64,000 nucleotides of DNA from Timema cristinae (taxonomy: Eukaryota; Arthropoda; Insecta; Phasmatodea; Timematidae): positions 88,194,284 through 88,258,283 of the forward strand of contig JBCFYV010000012.1 of the NCBI GenBank assembly GCA_039000515.1. The letters are read 5' to 3'. Both the position numbers and the translations under genes were made by a program. The notes below the pieces were generated by a model. It worked only from the letters and a program-made list of their open reading frames with translations. It had not been told where the DNA came from and did no database searches. This document shows, one piece after another, positions 13,201 to 28,200 of this stretch; within the stretch, counting starts at the first letter, position 1; every line of letters starts with the position of its first letter.

Positions 13201-16200
13201 AATTAGTTTAAAACATCTTAATTAATAAGAGATACCAAGGTGGTCCTCTTTCTTTCCAAAACCCACTGTGAGATAACACTTAGGAAAACTTGAGAGCTGG
13301 ATACGTCTATGTCCAGTCAGCATCACTACACCCCCAAAAAAAGTATTCGCAGGAGAGTCTGTCAGCCCATTCAAACCCTAGCTTCCCCTCTAAGGAAGTA
13401 AATATCCTAGTCGCTGGTTGGCTGGCAAGTTAGCGTGCAACTTCCACAAGCTAAAAACAAGCTAAAAATATGACCAAGCCTTAGTTTATAATTAAAATAA
13501 TACTAAATTTAAGACAAACTTGGATTCTACAACAATAGCTTCACACATATGGAAAATACAAATAAAAAAATTTAAGGACCTAAAATTTGATTGATTGAAT
13601 TGAAATTTTGCAGATATGATGTTTACAATGTTATAATAACTTGGGTTACATAACAATATAGCCCTAAACTTATAATTATAACCTTAAGGGGGTACCCTCG
13701 TGCTAACTAATTAAGGATGTGTCCATCCTGTTTGAATTATTTATAGCATTTTATTTTTTGTGGGGAAAATAATGTGCTTTCTGAAATTAGCAGATCATAA
13801 TCTAAAACACAATTTGGCAAAAAAACTTTATAATGGTTAATATAACCATGGAACTTTTATTTGGAAGACTTCCAATAATATATTTTAAACCATCAACTAT
13901 ATGTTTCAAAAATCACAGCAATTTTCCTACAAAATATGAATAGTTAACTTAAAAATTTATATCAAAAGGGATAGGTGCAACTCAAAACATAAAGACAATA
14001 AAATCTTGTTTTCTTGAAATGAAAAATATTAGAGATGTTTAACACAAATAAAGTTAGGCCTCCAATCTTCAATATTTAGTAATTCGATCATATTAAAATC
14101 TAGGAAGACCACATTAGTCCTACCTGGATTAATATAATTAAAATGGAATATGCTACTATAGAGAAGAAAATCCCCAACCACTAAATTATATTGTTTTTGT
14201 AATTCTGTACTCAATTTATTATAAGTTGACTACTACATTGTGACTAACCACTTATCATGAGGATTGTTAGCATAATAAATAGCAATCACGAAAACTTTTG
14301 CTCTTAATTTGAGAATAGTGTATACAGTTAAACTCGGTTTTAATGGCTTTGACTGTTCCATCAACTCGGGCGTAGAATAATTTTTTCAGCAGTCTGGTCA
14401 AACTGTTAGCTGTTAACCTCTGTTTTAGCCTCACTACCATTCGGTTCTAGCTTCAAAAACTACTATGATATTTTTATTTAAATTCCATTTAAATGTACAT
14501 ATACATAATTTTAAATTTCAGTTTAAATTTTAATGTAGTTTGAGGTCTATAGAATAGAAGGGGTGAGTGCCGACATGCAGTTTTTGTTTCACTGCAATAT
14601 ACACTGAATTTCCCTCTTTCTTTCTAGCTAGTAAGCATGGTCAAAATGCCTCGGTAAAGAGCAAAATTTTTATTGAAAAAGGCACGGTGTGCAACTTTTC
14701 ACACCGTAGAGATGGTTTTGGAACTGTGAGAATAGAATGACATATTAGCCTTGTGCTGCGCAGTAGGAAGTGAGCAGTAGTGCCTTGCGAGCATTGTGTC
14801 ACCAACAGTCACATATGTCGGTTTTTGGAGATTGTGGTTATAATTTCAACATAAAAATTAGTAGGGAATAATCTGTATCTTTTCTTAGACATCACTAAAT
14901 GAGTAACACAGAGAGTGAATCAAGTGCTGAACCTATCAGTCATGCTAGGAAGCGCTGTGTACAGAAAGATAGGTGGAAAATAGATGTGGCAAAAAAATAA
15001 ATAGTAATACCAGAGAGGGCTATGTTAGCGTCCATACTAAACATGTTGTTGAAGCAAGACGAATAGGGGATCCATGTCGTTTTGTGGTTGCTTTGATAAA
15101 ATGGGCAGAGATAACATAGAGGTACTATTTTGTGAATTTTGGGACTTTGGGGATTATGAACTAGAAAATGGTTACCTGGCCAAATTTACGACAAGTGTAG
15201 ATGTGAAACGATCACGTGCAAAAGACAGGCCTTCTCGCAGACTGCACACATTAGAGTACATAATAGTGCACAGTAAGGTTTATTATAAAGTTTATGCTGT
15301 AGCTTTTCGAAATATTCATGTTTTGAGTGAAAAAATGCTGCGCACCGTTCGTGGTAAGATGAAAAGAACTGGGAGTATGGACAAAGAAATGCGGAGCCAT
15401 CAAGAAAAAACCAGAAAAAATACTTGACTCGGAAAGATTAAAGGTGATTGATCATATTAATAGTTTTCCTGCATTAACCAGTCATTACAGCAGAGCTAAA
15501 AGTCCACACAGAAAATACTTGGCATCTGATTTAAACATTTCAATAATGTATGAATTATACTGTGACTGGCTTATTGGAAATGGGGAGGAACGTCTGTCAC
15601 AGAATCCAACTACAGACACATCTTACACACGAAATTTAAGCTTGGATTCACACCACCTATACCTGATACTTGCAACTATTGTGGCAAAATGACACAACAG
15701 CTGGAAAGTATAGATAAAATGATGCCCAAGAAATTGACAACTGAAAGTTGAAAGAATGCTGCACGAAAGGAGGGCAAAGATGGCTTAAACTTTATTAAAA
15801 CAAATGGCAGGAAATAGAGACCCGACAGTTGCTGCTATTGTAATAAACTTAGAACAAGCACTGCCAACACCTACAATAAACTCCGGTATAAAATTCCACA
15901 AAAGGAAATTATGGACCTTTAAATTTTGCCATTCACAATCTGAAGAATGTATGTATGTAATGTATGTCTGAGCTGAGAGCATTGGAAGAACAGGATTCGA
16001 TGAAATTGCAAGTTGTCTAATGCATTACATAGATAATAAAATACCACAGGATATAAAAACATTACACATTTTTAGTGAAAACTGTTCGGGTCAAAATAAA
16101 AGCATAAATATGGTTCTGACCTGTCTAAGTATACATTCATTCGGACTAGTTTACTAGGATTAAACACACCTTTATGGTGCTTGGTCATTCTTACTTGTCC

Positions 16201-19200
16201 TGCGACTGTGACTTTGAAAATATTGAAAAGCATCTTCAAGGAAGAGAGGTGTTTGCTGGGATGCATTATGCACATCAAATTCGAATTAGTAGAACAAAGA
16301 ATCCTTTGGCAGTTGTGTACCTGAGCAGAGAGGACTTCAAAAATATAGGGATCCTTCAGAACCACATAACAAAGGGCAAGTTCTGGGTGTCAAGTTCTCA
16401 GAGGCCAGAGTTTCTAGTTTTCTCCAACCATTTAAAGATGGGATTTGGTATCAAGCCGGCATTTAACACTGGAGAACCTTATTTCTAAATCTGCAAAAAG
16501 GCGGGGAAAAAATTATGATCAGAATCGTTTAAATCTCTCAGTCATCAGTTTACTTGTGAAATATGTTAACCCTGTGCCGATTCCTACAGTAAAGCTAGCT
16601 GATGTTCGGGCTCTTCTAACTTACATTCCCCAAACTCCCCATGCATATTTATAAAATATATTTCGTGGACAAGAAATTGTGCCATAGCAAGCCAACGAAG
16701 AAGAAGAGAAAAAGAGGCCCATTTGGACAATGATGACGACTTGTTAAATTAACCTGGCATCTCCATCAACATAAGCACTGAGTCAGCACTTCTTTCGGTA
16801 TGTAGACTTGTATTAATTTAAAGTGAATTTTAATTTTACTACTAAGTAACTAAAATAATACTATTAATAATTTTTTTTGCCATATTTTGTGGAAATAGTT
16901 TGGAACAATTCAACACTATTGGAACATTAAACAAAACATTACAAGGCATGCGTACATTAACCTACATCCCAGTCGGCGCATACGCCTCTCTGCGTGATGT
17001 GCAGAAAACCATAGCACAAACTTTGAAAGCATGTATCTCAAAACTGACTTTTGGCTTAAACGCCCCTCCTAGTCTATAGGCCCCAAATGTCCATTGGAAA
17101 GAGATTAAAGCGCTTGTTATGATACGATGGAGCTGTACAACTGTAGAGTAGCCCCTTTTTGTTAATTTTTTGAACTCAACTGTACTAACCAAACCAGGCT
17201 GTATAGTTGTATTCACCTCTTCCACCGAACATCACGTCTTTTTTTATTGTTGTTTGGAACATTCCATGTGTACATGTACTAAGTATTGTCTCTGTTTTTG
17301 CACTTTTTAAGTTCAACATTAGTTTTGGTAGTCATGTGGATTTTATACCTAAGCCTACAGTTTTTAATCATGTTTTAGTACAAAAAGAAAAGTTCTGTTT
17401 TTTCAAGAGAAAGGACATGTCATTAGAGCATAATGGACGAAAAAAGGCTGATGTATGCGGTGAGTTTGGATTAGTGAATTATACTGTATGTGCAGTTTAA
17501 AAAAAAACAAGGATGAAATTTTAAAGGCATTTGAAGAAGATGAAAAAAAAAAAAAAAAAAAAAAAAGGGTCTGTGTACTTATGTACGCGCGTGAGAAGTT
17601 ATACTTCTTTGGCATCATTAAAAATATTAAATAACCAATAATAAATATTTAACAATAATAAATTAATAATATTTAGTATTAATTATGTTAAATAATAATA
17701 TTTTAATTTATATCAATAAATAATACATACAGATAGTTAACCTCAATTATATTGGAGCACTTGAAAAAGTCTATAAGCACAATTTTTTTCACTAATATTT
17801 ACGAATATTAAATAATATTAATCAATATATTCAATTTACATCACTATGAATATAATTTATTAGCACATATATAATTCGCACTTGAATGAAACTAAAACAC
17901 GTGTTGTGAATGTAGAAACTAGAAACATGTGAATGAATAATATATATATGAAAACAGTGATCAGAGGCTACGAAGCGTACCAACATGTGCAACTAACAGA
18001 GGTTCTATTTCTATTTTGTTGGTAGCTTTTTTTTTTCGAGACTTAGTGAGGGTTTAGCTTCAACCTGTTACTTTTGTGTTACAGTGATGTGCGCGCATCT
18101 TAAAATTCCACTCTCATCATTTTTTCATAACCGCCTAAAGAAGTATAACTTCAAAAACTTATGAAATACAAACATACTGATGTGGATGCAGCACTTTTGT
18201 AGTGTTTAAAACCGTGCCGAAGCTAAGATTTTCCTGTGAGTGGACTAATTTTGAAAGAAAAAGCTTCAGAATTGGGAAAATTGTTGATATTGAATTTATT
18301 TGCTCCATCGGATGACTAGATTATTTTAAAGCCGACATTTGATTTCGTTTGCAAAAATTTGTGGAGGCAAAAAGTATAGGTGATTGGGCATGTAACACTT
18401 AGCCAGACCTTAGATGAAAACATCTCTTATGGAGACAAATCTGAATTTTCCATAAACTAGCTCCAAATAAGACTCAAATTTAAAAACGAAAAATGTGTTG
18501 GTGGGAAGTTTTCCAAACAAAGGGTTACAGTTTTTGTTTGTGTGAACATGATGATGGGAACTGAAAAAAGAAAACTGTAACCAAAAAGTGTGGATGACAT
18601 CTAGTGTTTATGAAGATGAACTAAGAAATTGGGACAAAGAGCTGTTGTTGAAGAACAGAAAACTTCTACTCATAGTTGACAACTGTGCAGCCCATCAAAA
18701 GTTAGATTTGACCAAAATTAATATAGTGTTCTTACCGGCATTTGTAGGAGTGTCCTGCAACCTATGGACCAAGGCGTCATTAGAAGCCTTAAGTGTCACT
18801 ACCACAAGAATCTTAATATATATATCTATCCACATACAAAAAAAAAGTATGGACATGGCGAAACCTGTTACAATTCCTGTGTTAAAGGCGATAAAATTCC
18901 TGGAAGAGATTAACACAGCATACAATAGCAAAGTGCTTTAGTAAAGTACAACTTGCACACACTAATTTACCTGTTGATGATGAAGGGGAAGACAAATTGC
19001 TGTTCTCGAAGTGGACTAAGATATTTAATGTGAATGAACTTGATTCCTATGTATCAGTGGATGCCCAGATTTAAAGTGTTGAGTGATTCAGAAATTATTG
19101 CTAAATTAAAAAACGCAGAGGCAGAAGATAGTTCTGAACAAGAGGATGATGTCGATATCGCTTATCCGACATTACAAGAGGCAATGAGAGCCACTGAAAC

Positions 19201-22200
19201 TCTTTCACGATCTTACCCCTTCAGAGAAACATCTGATGTGTTGAATGCAGTGTTGCATCTATACACTATGATCGAAAAAGTTTATTTTACAAAAAGGAGA
19301 ATTTAAAAGAAAATTATGGATTACTACTGAGAATAGGCCTAAATATAAGCTATGTAAATACAGTACTCTTTTTTTTCATACATATTCTTTATTTGTAAAT
19401 TAAATGCGATTTGTAATTTGTAAAATTGATACCTCTTTTGAAATTTCAATTTGGAATGCAATATCAAAATTTGTTTGGCCCCTTCACTGACAGTATAACC
19501 AGGTTAGACTGTATATAGTTTTATATGTTTTTAAGTAAATAATCATGCATAGATGTGATACTTGAATTTTTACAATATCAAAATTAAATATGATGTTCTA
19601 ATCTTTCATAGAAATAAAAAAACTTGGAATAATATTTAAAAAAAGTTTTAGAGAAGTGGTTTTAATTCAAATGTATTTTATAGATGTGTTCATTGTATGA
19701 GTTAAAAAAGAATTCTTGATTTTCCCCACACTATCTTTGGTGATATCAAGATAAACAATTTTATGTACTTGTGCTGTGATATTTAACATCAACTTCATGT
19801 TTTCAGGGGTGCTGAAACTCAAATTGGTGATGACAAAACAGTTTTCCCTTGTCTCACTACATGTGAAGCGGAGTTTAGCTTGAAAACTTTGCAGGTACTG
19901 TCACTTCCAGTTTCGTTTCTTATTTAAAAATTATCATTATGACCAAATTATGTAAATATTAGTTTATTACAAGTCTAAGGTTGTATAGTACCACTCAAAA
20001 GAATTGAATATTGTTATTAAGAGGCAACCACTCATTAGGTACTTGAGATGTCAATTTTTTTTTTATATAAGCTTCTGATTTATTTTACCTCGTTTCCTTT
20101 ACATGAACAATTTCAAATTGTTTTCTATGCATCCGATCTCATATTTAAAGCATGAAATTTATTCATATATATTTACTTTATTGTAGTTATGTGAAGAAAA
20201 AAAAAAACTACAATTTTTGATTTGCACAAGATCACTAGAACACAAAGTTCATGTTGATTACTTTTACATTTTGTCAGGATTTAAGCTGAATGGAAAATTT
20301 CTCAGTTTTAAATATTGCTTTTTTGTTTGAATGTCTTTATTATTAGCACCGCGTCTTACTACCCGTTCGGGTTATACGCACTTACGCTAATGTGTAATGG
20401 TAGGGTGATTGTGAGATGAAATGAAGGACCTACAGTTTAACGTGGAATCCGAACCACGGTGGAGGCCTGGCATTCCCCACATTCACAAGATGTCTTGTCA
20501 GAGATGAAGGAAGGGTTTGGAAATCAGATAAATCTCTGCCGTGACCGAGGATTGAACCCCGGCCGCCAGCACAGAAGTCTGACACCTTACCCCTAGACCA
20601 CCAGGTCACCCATTTGTTTGAATGTCAACACTTTCATAAGACTAAAATTCTAGTAATCAATCTAAAGGTATATTAAGATTGAGTTTCAATTCTTTACTAA
20701 AAGAAAGAAAGAAAGATTGAAATAAAGTATATAAAAGGTGGGTAGGAACATTAAAGGGAACGATCACAATATTATTTTTATGTTGAAGAATGTACACATT
20801 AGTTCACATTTTGCATTGCTGCCATTGGCCAAAGAGGTAACGGCTGCCTCTTCAAGATAGTCTATTGTTACCACCCAATCAATGACCTAGGTTTTTAATT
20901 CTATCGAAACTTATCAGGAGGGAGTGTGAAACACGCAACACAACTTCCTAAAAGAAGAAAAAAACACAAAAAAAAACACTAGTGAAAAATAGTTTGATTT
21001 TCTAACTAATTTCCAGGGACTGGATTTTGTTTATTTTGCGTTTCTTTTCCTCGATCGTGAAACATGGGCAATTGTTGATATATATATATATAAAGAGAAT
21101 CCAATTTCTTGAAAATCTTAAGTTGTGGCACACCTTTCTAGAGTCTGTTTGAAAATCAGCACTTGCTAAATAGCTTCCAATGAGTGTAAATTGGGTGGAG
21201 GACAATAGGAGCAGTGGCAGACATCTTGGAAAGAAACATTGATGCTACAGAAGAAAAGTTAAACTTCTTACGAAATGGCAAATTTGAAACTTTGTCTCTT
21301 AACATTGTGTTAAGTAAAACTTGGCTTTTTAAATCATAAAAAAAAAAATTATGAGAAAATATAACCCACTTCATCATTGAAGATTTAGATTCCTAGTGCT
21401 CAACAGAATGGGACCCACTTTGGTGGTCGAATGGGCTAAACCCTCATTCTCGCAAGTCTGCTTATGAAGGGTAGATCAAGATCCTAATCGCGGACTGAAG
21501 GTGTTGTTTCACTTCCCTCTATATAAGTGCATATAAACTTGTTTTAAATTCTACCTTCTAACCCTTAACATACTAGCATAATTATTACAACATATGCTTA
21601 TAACCCGAATGAGTAGTGAGACACAGAGCTAAAAAACCAGCGATTTGAATTGGCTGTAGATAGTAAAATAGTAGATAGTAAGATCAATCTTACTTTGCCT
21701 ATTGTTTGCTATTTTCCATTAAGTGCCTATTTTGCTGCCTAGATCCCATTATTTAATGCTTATGTTAAACATATTTGGTGCCTAAGAATCCACTCCCTAT
21801 TCATTAAATTTCTATCCAGTAGCAGCATTGTAAAGTGTAAGTTCCATGTTCCTCATATCATTGTGATACAAATTATAATATTTTGTTTGTATACTTTATT
21901 TTACAGTAGTTACAGATATGAAAAACTTGCATAAGTTGGGGCTTTTCTTTATGTCTGAGAAAACTGAAATAATGTCAGAAAATTTAATCAAAGATAAGGG
22001 AAAATCAGGATTCAAATACATTGCTAGGAAAAAATTTATTTATTTTGCACCTAAACAATACCGTGCCTAAAACAAAAGTAAGAGTCTTGGGTTCTTGAAT
22101 TTTAGGAAATGCATTGTAACACGGAAAGATTGTAACATTGCTATCTACCAACTTTTTTGCATGCAAGGAGGAGGGTGTGGTTATTTACCTTAGAAGATAA

Positions 22201-25200
22201 TGCTAAAGGAATATAATTGCATCAGTCATTACATAATAAGGATAATCAGATATTTTAGAAGGTGCTGCAAATAGTAACTAAAATATTTAATACTTAGTAG
22301 CATCTAGCATCTTTTTAAACTACATGATCACCGTATTGAATGAAATGATTGTAATTCACCAAGGAAAACTGACAAAAGGCTAAGTCTGTAAAAATAAAAT
22401 GTCTTGAAAATCTGAAAAAGTCTGTGAATTTTATAATATAAGTTCTAGAGCTCTTAAAAGAAAACCTCTTTCAGTTTTTAAATAACTGTACATTTTGATA
22501 TGTATGGGAGAGGGTACGAGAAATAGGTATAAGGACAAATTAAACTTTCACAATGAAAAGAGGAACATAGCTCACACTCGAGTAACAACATAGTAAAGTG
22601 TGTAGGCCTATTTTATTCCTATTTTCATTGTACATTCTTAATTTTTGTTTGAATTTAATCTATTTGTTCCTGTTCTTACTTCCTTCCATTTTAACACAAG
22701 GGTACCTTATATGTATTTTAAGTCCCGTTTTTTAATTACAAAATACCATATATATATATATATAAAAGTACACATTTAAAACATGTCTGTTTCTTAGTTG
22801 AGAACTTTAAAAAATATTGTTTTGTTTCTTACAGCCCTGATTTAGTTTTTTTTTAGTTCTGTGTCTTACTACTTGTTCAGGTTATATGTATATATACTAA
22901 TTATGTTAATGAGTTAGGGATGAAGAAGGTTGAATTTGAGAGGAAGTGTACCCACATTTCCATGGAGGGAGAGTGAAAAACCATTTTGAAAAACCATCCT
23001 CAATACACCTGACCTGAATTTGAACCTTGATTTCACTGTCATCAGCAGTCTAGTCTATCACGAGAGTGATGTCTTAGACCATGAGGCCAGTGAAGAAGGT
23101 CTGATTTAGTTTATTGAATTTTTTTATTTTATTTATTTAAGTTTATTAAAATAAAATGTTACTCCAACAACCCCTTTTTTTTTGTAAATTTAAAAAAATT
23201 ACACCTGGACATGGGATTTGAACCCAGAACTCTTGTCTTGTTGCACCAATGCTCTACTACTGAGCTATCCAGGATTCATCACATGCTCAGCATCATTCTT
23301 CACTCATAGTTTGAGCCAGACTGTGATGGCTGAGTGGAAATCATTGACTATCTGTTGAGGCATCAGTGACATCACAGCAACCGGTGACTTGGAAGTGCAT
23401 TTATGCTGCTATTTGTACAAATTCACTATCAAACTTCTCAATACCGCGATTATTACTGATAGAGGTTTCAAAATAATATATAATCTTACTAGTTTTTGAT
23501 AATTCAATTTTTAGTCCCAAGAGTGGTAAATTCACATGACTTGACCCAATATTACTATCAATTTTCTTTGACTCAATATGACTACTTTTTAGTTATTATT
23601 ATTATTATTATTATTTAGCACCGCGTCTTACTACCCGTTCGGGTTATACGCTTAAGTACTAATTACGCTAATGGGTTAGGAGTTGGGAAGGTTGTATTAA
23701 AGGAAGTAAACCCGCATTTGCGTGGAGGGAGAGTGGAAAACCATTTTAGGAAAAACCACCCTCAGTTCACTCGACCGAGATTCGAACCTCGATCTCCCCG
23801 TCCTCAGCAGTCGGGCTCAACACGTCAAGCGCGTTAGCCAACAACGCCACAGAGGCGGGTTCCTTTTTAGTTAATGGACTAGATGGTCTTGACTTGATTA
23901 AATTGTTCTACCTTTCTTGCTTGGACCAAACATGGTTATAGACGATATCCATATATTTGTTATTGGCCTTGCTTGAAACTAACAAGCCCATTTTTGAAGG
24001 ATGAAGTTAAACTGATTTATTAACATAAACAATTAGGAAGCATATCACAAGTATGATTTGTGACATCTAATGCCAACCTCCAGAAAAACGAGAATATCTT
24101 TGAAAGCACTTAAATATTCTGTTATCTGATTTATACCCCTAAAATGTGCAAAAATAACAGCCCTGATATAACATAGTAAAAGTTGTATGGCTATCTTGTA
24201 TTTTTTCCATCACATTTTCTTGTACCTTCTATAACTATACATACAACATGATAAAAGTTATGTAGCCACCCTGTATGTGTTTTCATCACATTTTTCTGTA
24301 CCTTCTTTCATTATATGACATAGTAAAAGCTCTGTAGTCACCCTCTCCTGTACCATCTTCCAAATCTCAATACATATGTTGAGCTTGCTGTTCTGTACTT
24401 TTAGTTTTTTCTTACTGTGTTTTTTAGGCGGTCCTCAAGCCATCAATCTTCTCGAGAATGCTGCAGCGTAAACAGATGGAGGAAGTAAAGGCGGCAGGCA
24501 TTGAAGATCTCGAGTCGTGTCCCTTCTGTGATTTTGCTACCATCCTGCCCAATGATGACAAAGTGTTCCGCTGTCTCAACCCGGATTGCATGAAGGAATC
24601 GTGCAGGTGGGTTTGAGATGTTCTGCATTTGATTGCAAAAATATTTATGGTTGTGAAATTTCATAAAAGAAAAGATGATCACTAAAATGACATTTTCTTA
24701 ATCTTTGGAAATAAACACTTGAATTGATATCTAGCTCTGTCATATACACGAGCTTGTTTAAGACCATTTGTGTTCTTCTTTTCTCTCGCTTTCACACACC
24801 TCACACAACTCTTCACTCTCATTACTGTTTCATCCTGCACTCATTTCTTTTCCATCATTTTCCACACTCTTCTTCTGCACACACTGTTCCAAACTTTTTC
24901 AAAATTTATATAAATAATTTATTTTTTCTCTCAAATTTTGAATTGGTTTCTTAAGATTAATATTTGAAATTCATAGGGCAGATAAAATTAAGATTAAAAT
25001 TTGAGATTCAGATTCAAAAATAGGTGTATTTAAACCATCTCTAATGAAATTAGTTTTAATCTAAAGATAAGCAGCTCAAGTCTTTGAATCCCACAAATCT
25101 TTAATTTGAAGATTTAAAATAATATTCTGATAAAAGATTAAAAAATATATTTATTTTACCTTTCAGATGTTCAATCTGAATTATTATTTTAGAACTAATA

Positions 25201-28200
25201 TGATGCTCACTAGTGAATTAGACCAACATGATATAGGACAAAGCAAATCCCAAACTATTGCACCATGTTCCCCGGCTACCCTAACTTACTAACATGTAAG
25301 CTATAGTAACGAGCCAGATGCACTCATATTACAAAGATAGAGATCAGCAGGAAGTTTCATTTGACAAACTCATGAGTTGAACCCCAAGTATCATAATCAG
25401 ATGACCTAACATAAACAGATGTACCAGGAAAGTGACTCTAATTATTTTCAGGAACAAGGATGCAAATGTAAAAATGATGTAAAGAAAGATGTATGAACAA
25501 TGAACAAAGCCTATAAAGTAAGTTTATTATTATATCAAATAAAATGTTAACACAACTATTTCAACCATTGCGAACAACTCGCAATCATGCGTAGTGACCT
25601 ATCATGTGTAGTACTTGTGAGGTGAGGCGGGAAAACCCTAACATGTATCATAAAATAAATGCATCAAAACACATTTATATTCTAAACTGATATTGAACAT
25701 CTCACTAGCAACACTAAACTCCTAAAATAGGTCTTCATAGTATAAGGGTAAACACCATATAGTTCTGTACCTAAGCACACATATTCTACTAATCATAGGC
25801 ATCATAATTATCTATCTTCTCTAATTCTCAAGAGGCGGGCAAGTCCTAACATTTACAATAATTATTAATGATGCCAATCATGGTTACATACAAAAACTTC
25901 AATTTAATAATATATAAAGAAGATATCACCTTTTTTAAGCCTAGCCATACTAACATACCTAACGATAAAGAATCCGTCCCAAGATGCTTTATTAGTGCTA
26001 ACGTTTTAACGCAAGCCAAAAGCTTTCAATGTATCAAATGCCCAGATAATACAAATAATGAACATTAGTTCGTTCATGGACTCTATATTACGATCTAGAT
26101 CAGTTAATTCAAAAAAGCAAAGTTCCCTAACTCTCAATTTGTAAATAAAAATAAACAAGTTAGCCGAAACATGGCTTCTAGTTTAGTACTAATCAAAGTT
26201 TATATCCTAACCAATTTCTAATAAAAAAATTAGACGAAAATGACATCAACTTACATTATTTGTAAGTTCCTACAATCGTCCAAAATCAAAAAGTACAGAT
26301 AACACTCGGGTCATGGCTTATATGCTACATTTTTTCAGCAGGGAAATAGGGTGGGGTAGATCACACGATACAACGTTCACGATGTGATCATCAGTAATGG
26401 GTCATTCCATGTCAAATCAACCAGGCTCTCAAACCGACCATTTTTGATTTTTATGAAACTTGGTATATTTGTAGAATTCATCATTATAAACAAGTATAAT
26501 TTTTTTAAGAATTTTTACTGCATCCATTTTTGAGTTATTAATTTTTGAAATTTTTAAAAAAACATGATTTTTGATCTGCTGAGCAAACCTTAACTGACAA
26601 TAACTCTGGATCTAATTGTGCTAGAGTCCTGAATTATGGCTCATTTGAAAGATCATTAATTGGGCTTTCATTTGATATCACACATGCAAATTTTATATTT
26701 TTTAAAATCTCAAGGTCATTCAAAGAAATTTTAAATTCTGAATATTAAAAAAAGTAGATTTTAAAAAATTCTTAAAAAAATATATGCTAAATATACATTA
26801 TTTTTCTACATATCCTGAAAGTTTCATAATGGGATCTCAATGGGATTATTATAAAAACATAAATAGCATAAGTTGATGCAACTGTTAATGTGCTAATTAC
26901 TTGCCAGTTTGACGATCCATGACTAGCAGGGTATTCATTTCGTTTGTGTAAAAATGCCACACATGTTCTTCCAAACAATGTTAATATTAAATAACCAAAA
27001 TAAGCATCTAAATATGTTAAAATAATTGTATTCTAGCCTAATTCAATCCCAAATTCAGTAACGTATAAGATTCTGTATTCATGTTTACACTTACAAAATC
27101 ACTTTATTTTAGAATGTACTGATACTCTTTTTTTTCTTTTAAATTTTTCCACACTTGTCTGATAATGTTAGATTTACCTTTTTTGTCTCGGTCATGGTTA
27201 CATTATATTATGTTTATCAAACCTTTTACAACAAAATTCTGAAAGTTTCAAAATGGGATCTTATTGGGATCATATGAAAACCTAATTTTAAAACTACATG
27301 CACTGTGTAATTTTGTATTTTTCCAATTTGTTATAAAAATAATTTGAAGTACCTACTGAAACTACTTCAAAACTTCACATCCGTTTCACTGCAAAAGTTT
27401 TCTGGTTGCATTTTCTGTCTCGACCTTTGTCAATGTGTAAACTCTTCCTGTTGCTGTTAATGGATCCACTGTCGTGAGGATGCTGCTTCGGTGCACACGA
27501 AGAATGTCAGGTACTGTAGGGTATGTGAAATTTGAAGGAGCTGGACCATGGGGATGAAGGAAACTCACTTTGAATTCCTGCTTATCTTCAAATGAATCAA
27601 GAACACACGCCAGCCACCAGAAGTCACCATATAGGCATGTCACGAAACCAACAATTTCTGTGAAGTCTAGTTCATCATCACACCTTGTTGTTGTTTCTGC
27701 CTCCCTTGAAGATGCTGAGAAGGAGTACAGTTTAGTGAGTACTTTACTCTTACTTAAAGGGATAAAGCAGTGCAGTTTCAAGGTGCCTTCAATAGTCTGG
27801 GCAGATATCTTCCGGTCCTTCAAGATCATTTCTTCATTTTTATGCTTCTGGATTGTGCTGTATGCAAAGTGCATGGAACTGATTTTTACTTTAGCCCACT
27901 CATAAAGCTGCCGGGGTGTCATGATTTGCTCATTATAAACAAGGCGTAGACTTTCCCTTGCAGCCAGTCTCTTCACAGTGCCACCAATCCCATCACATGA
28001 ACTTTTCCCATGGGAGGTTGCAAAGAAATGCCACTCTGCTTTGACCCCAAAGTCTTCCTCGTGTAAACACAGGTTAAAGAAATTAAGTCGGTTCTTGTAC
28101 TGTGCTCCACATCCATCGGAAAAGTAGTATATTTTCGATGGAGTTGGAGTAAAGTGCGACCTCATGAAATCCATGAGTACCCGTTGAAAACAATGAACAG

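Larger units (their letters stand above)
14327..19513. mobile_element. Possible Tigger-like element spanning a nested DDE-like remnant
   Basis: TATACAGTTAAACTCGGTTT at 14331 resembles the complement of the right side, TATACAGTCTAACCTGGTTA near 19513. If both are the ends of one element, the GQN-GHS remnant at 14899-16755 lies inside it. A third similar terminus-like stretch, complement of ACAGCCTGGTTTGGTTAG, lies near 17175-17205, so other pairings are possible. This is a tentative structural reading. Confidence 0.3.

Noticed and set aside
23203..23273. Functional tRNA-Val gene
   Set aside because: Anticodon-arm mismatch, unusual position 33, and related dispersed sequences favour a repeat.
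24443..24682. Minus-strand 79-codon frame
   Set aside because: Antisense to the IBR exon of RNF216.
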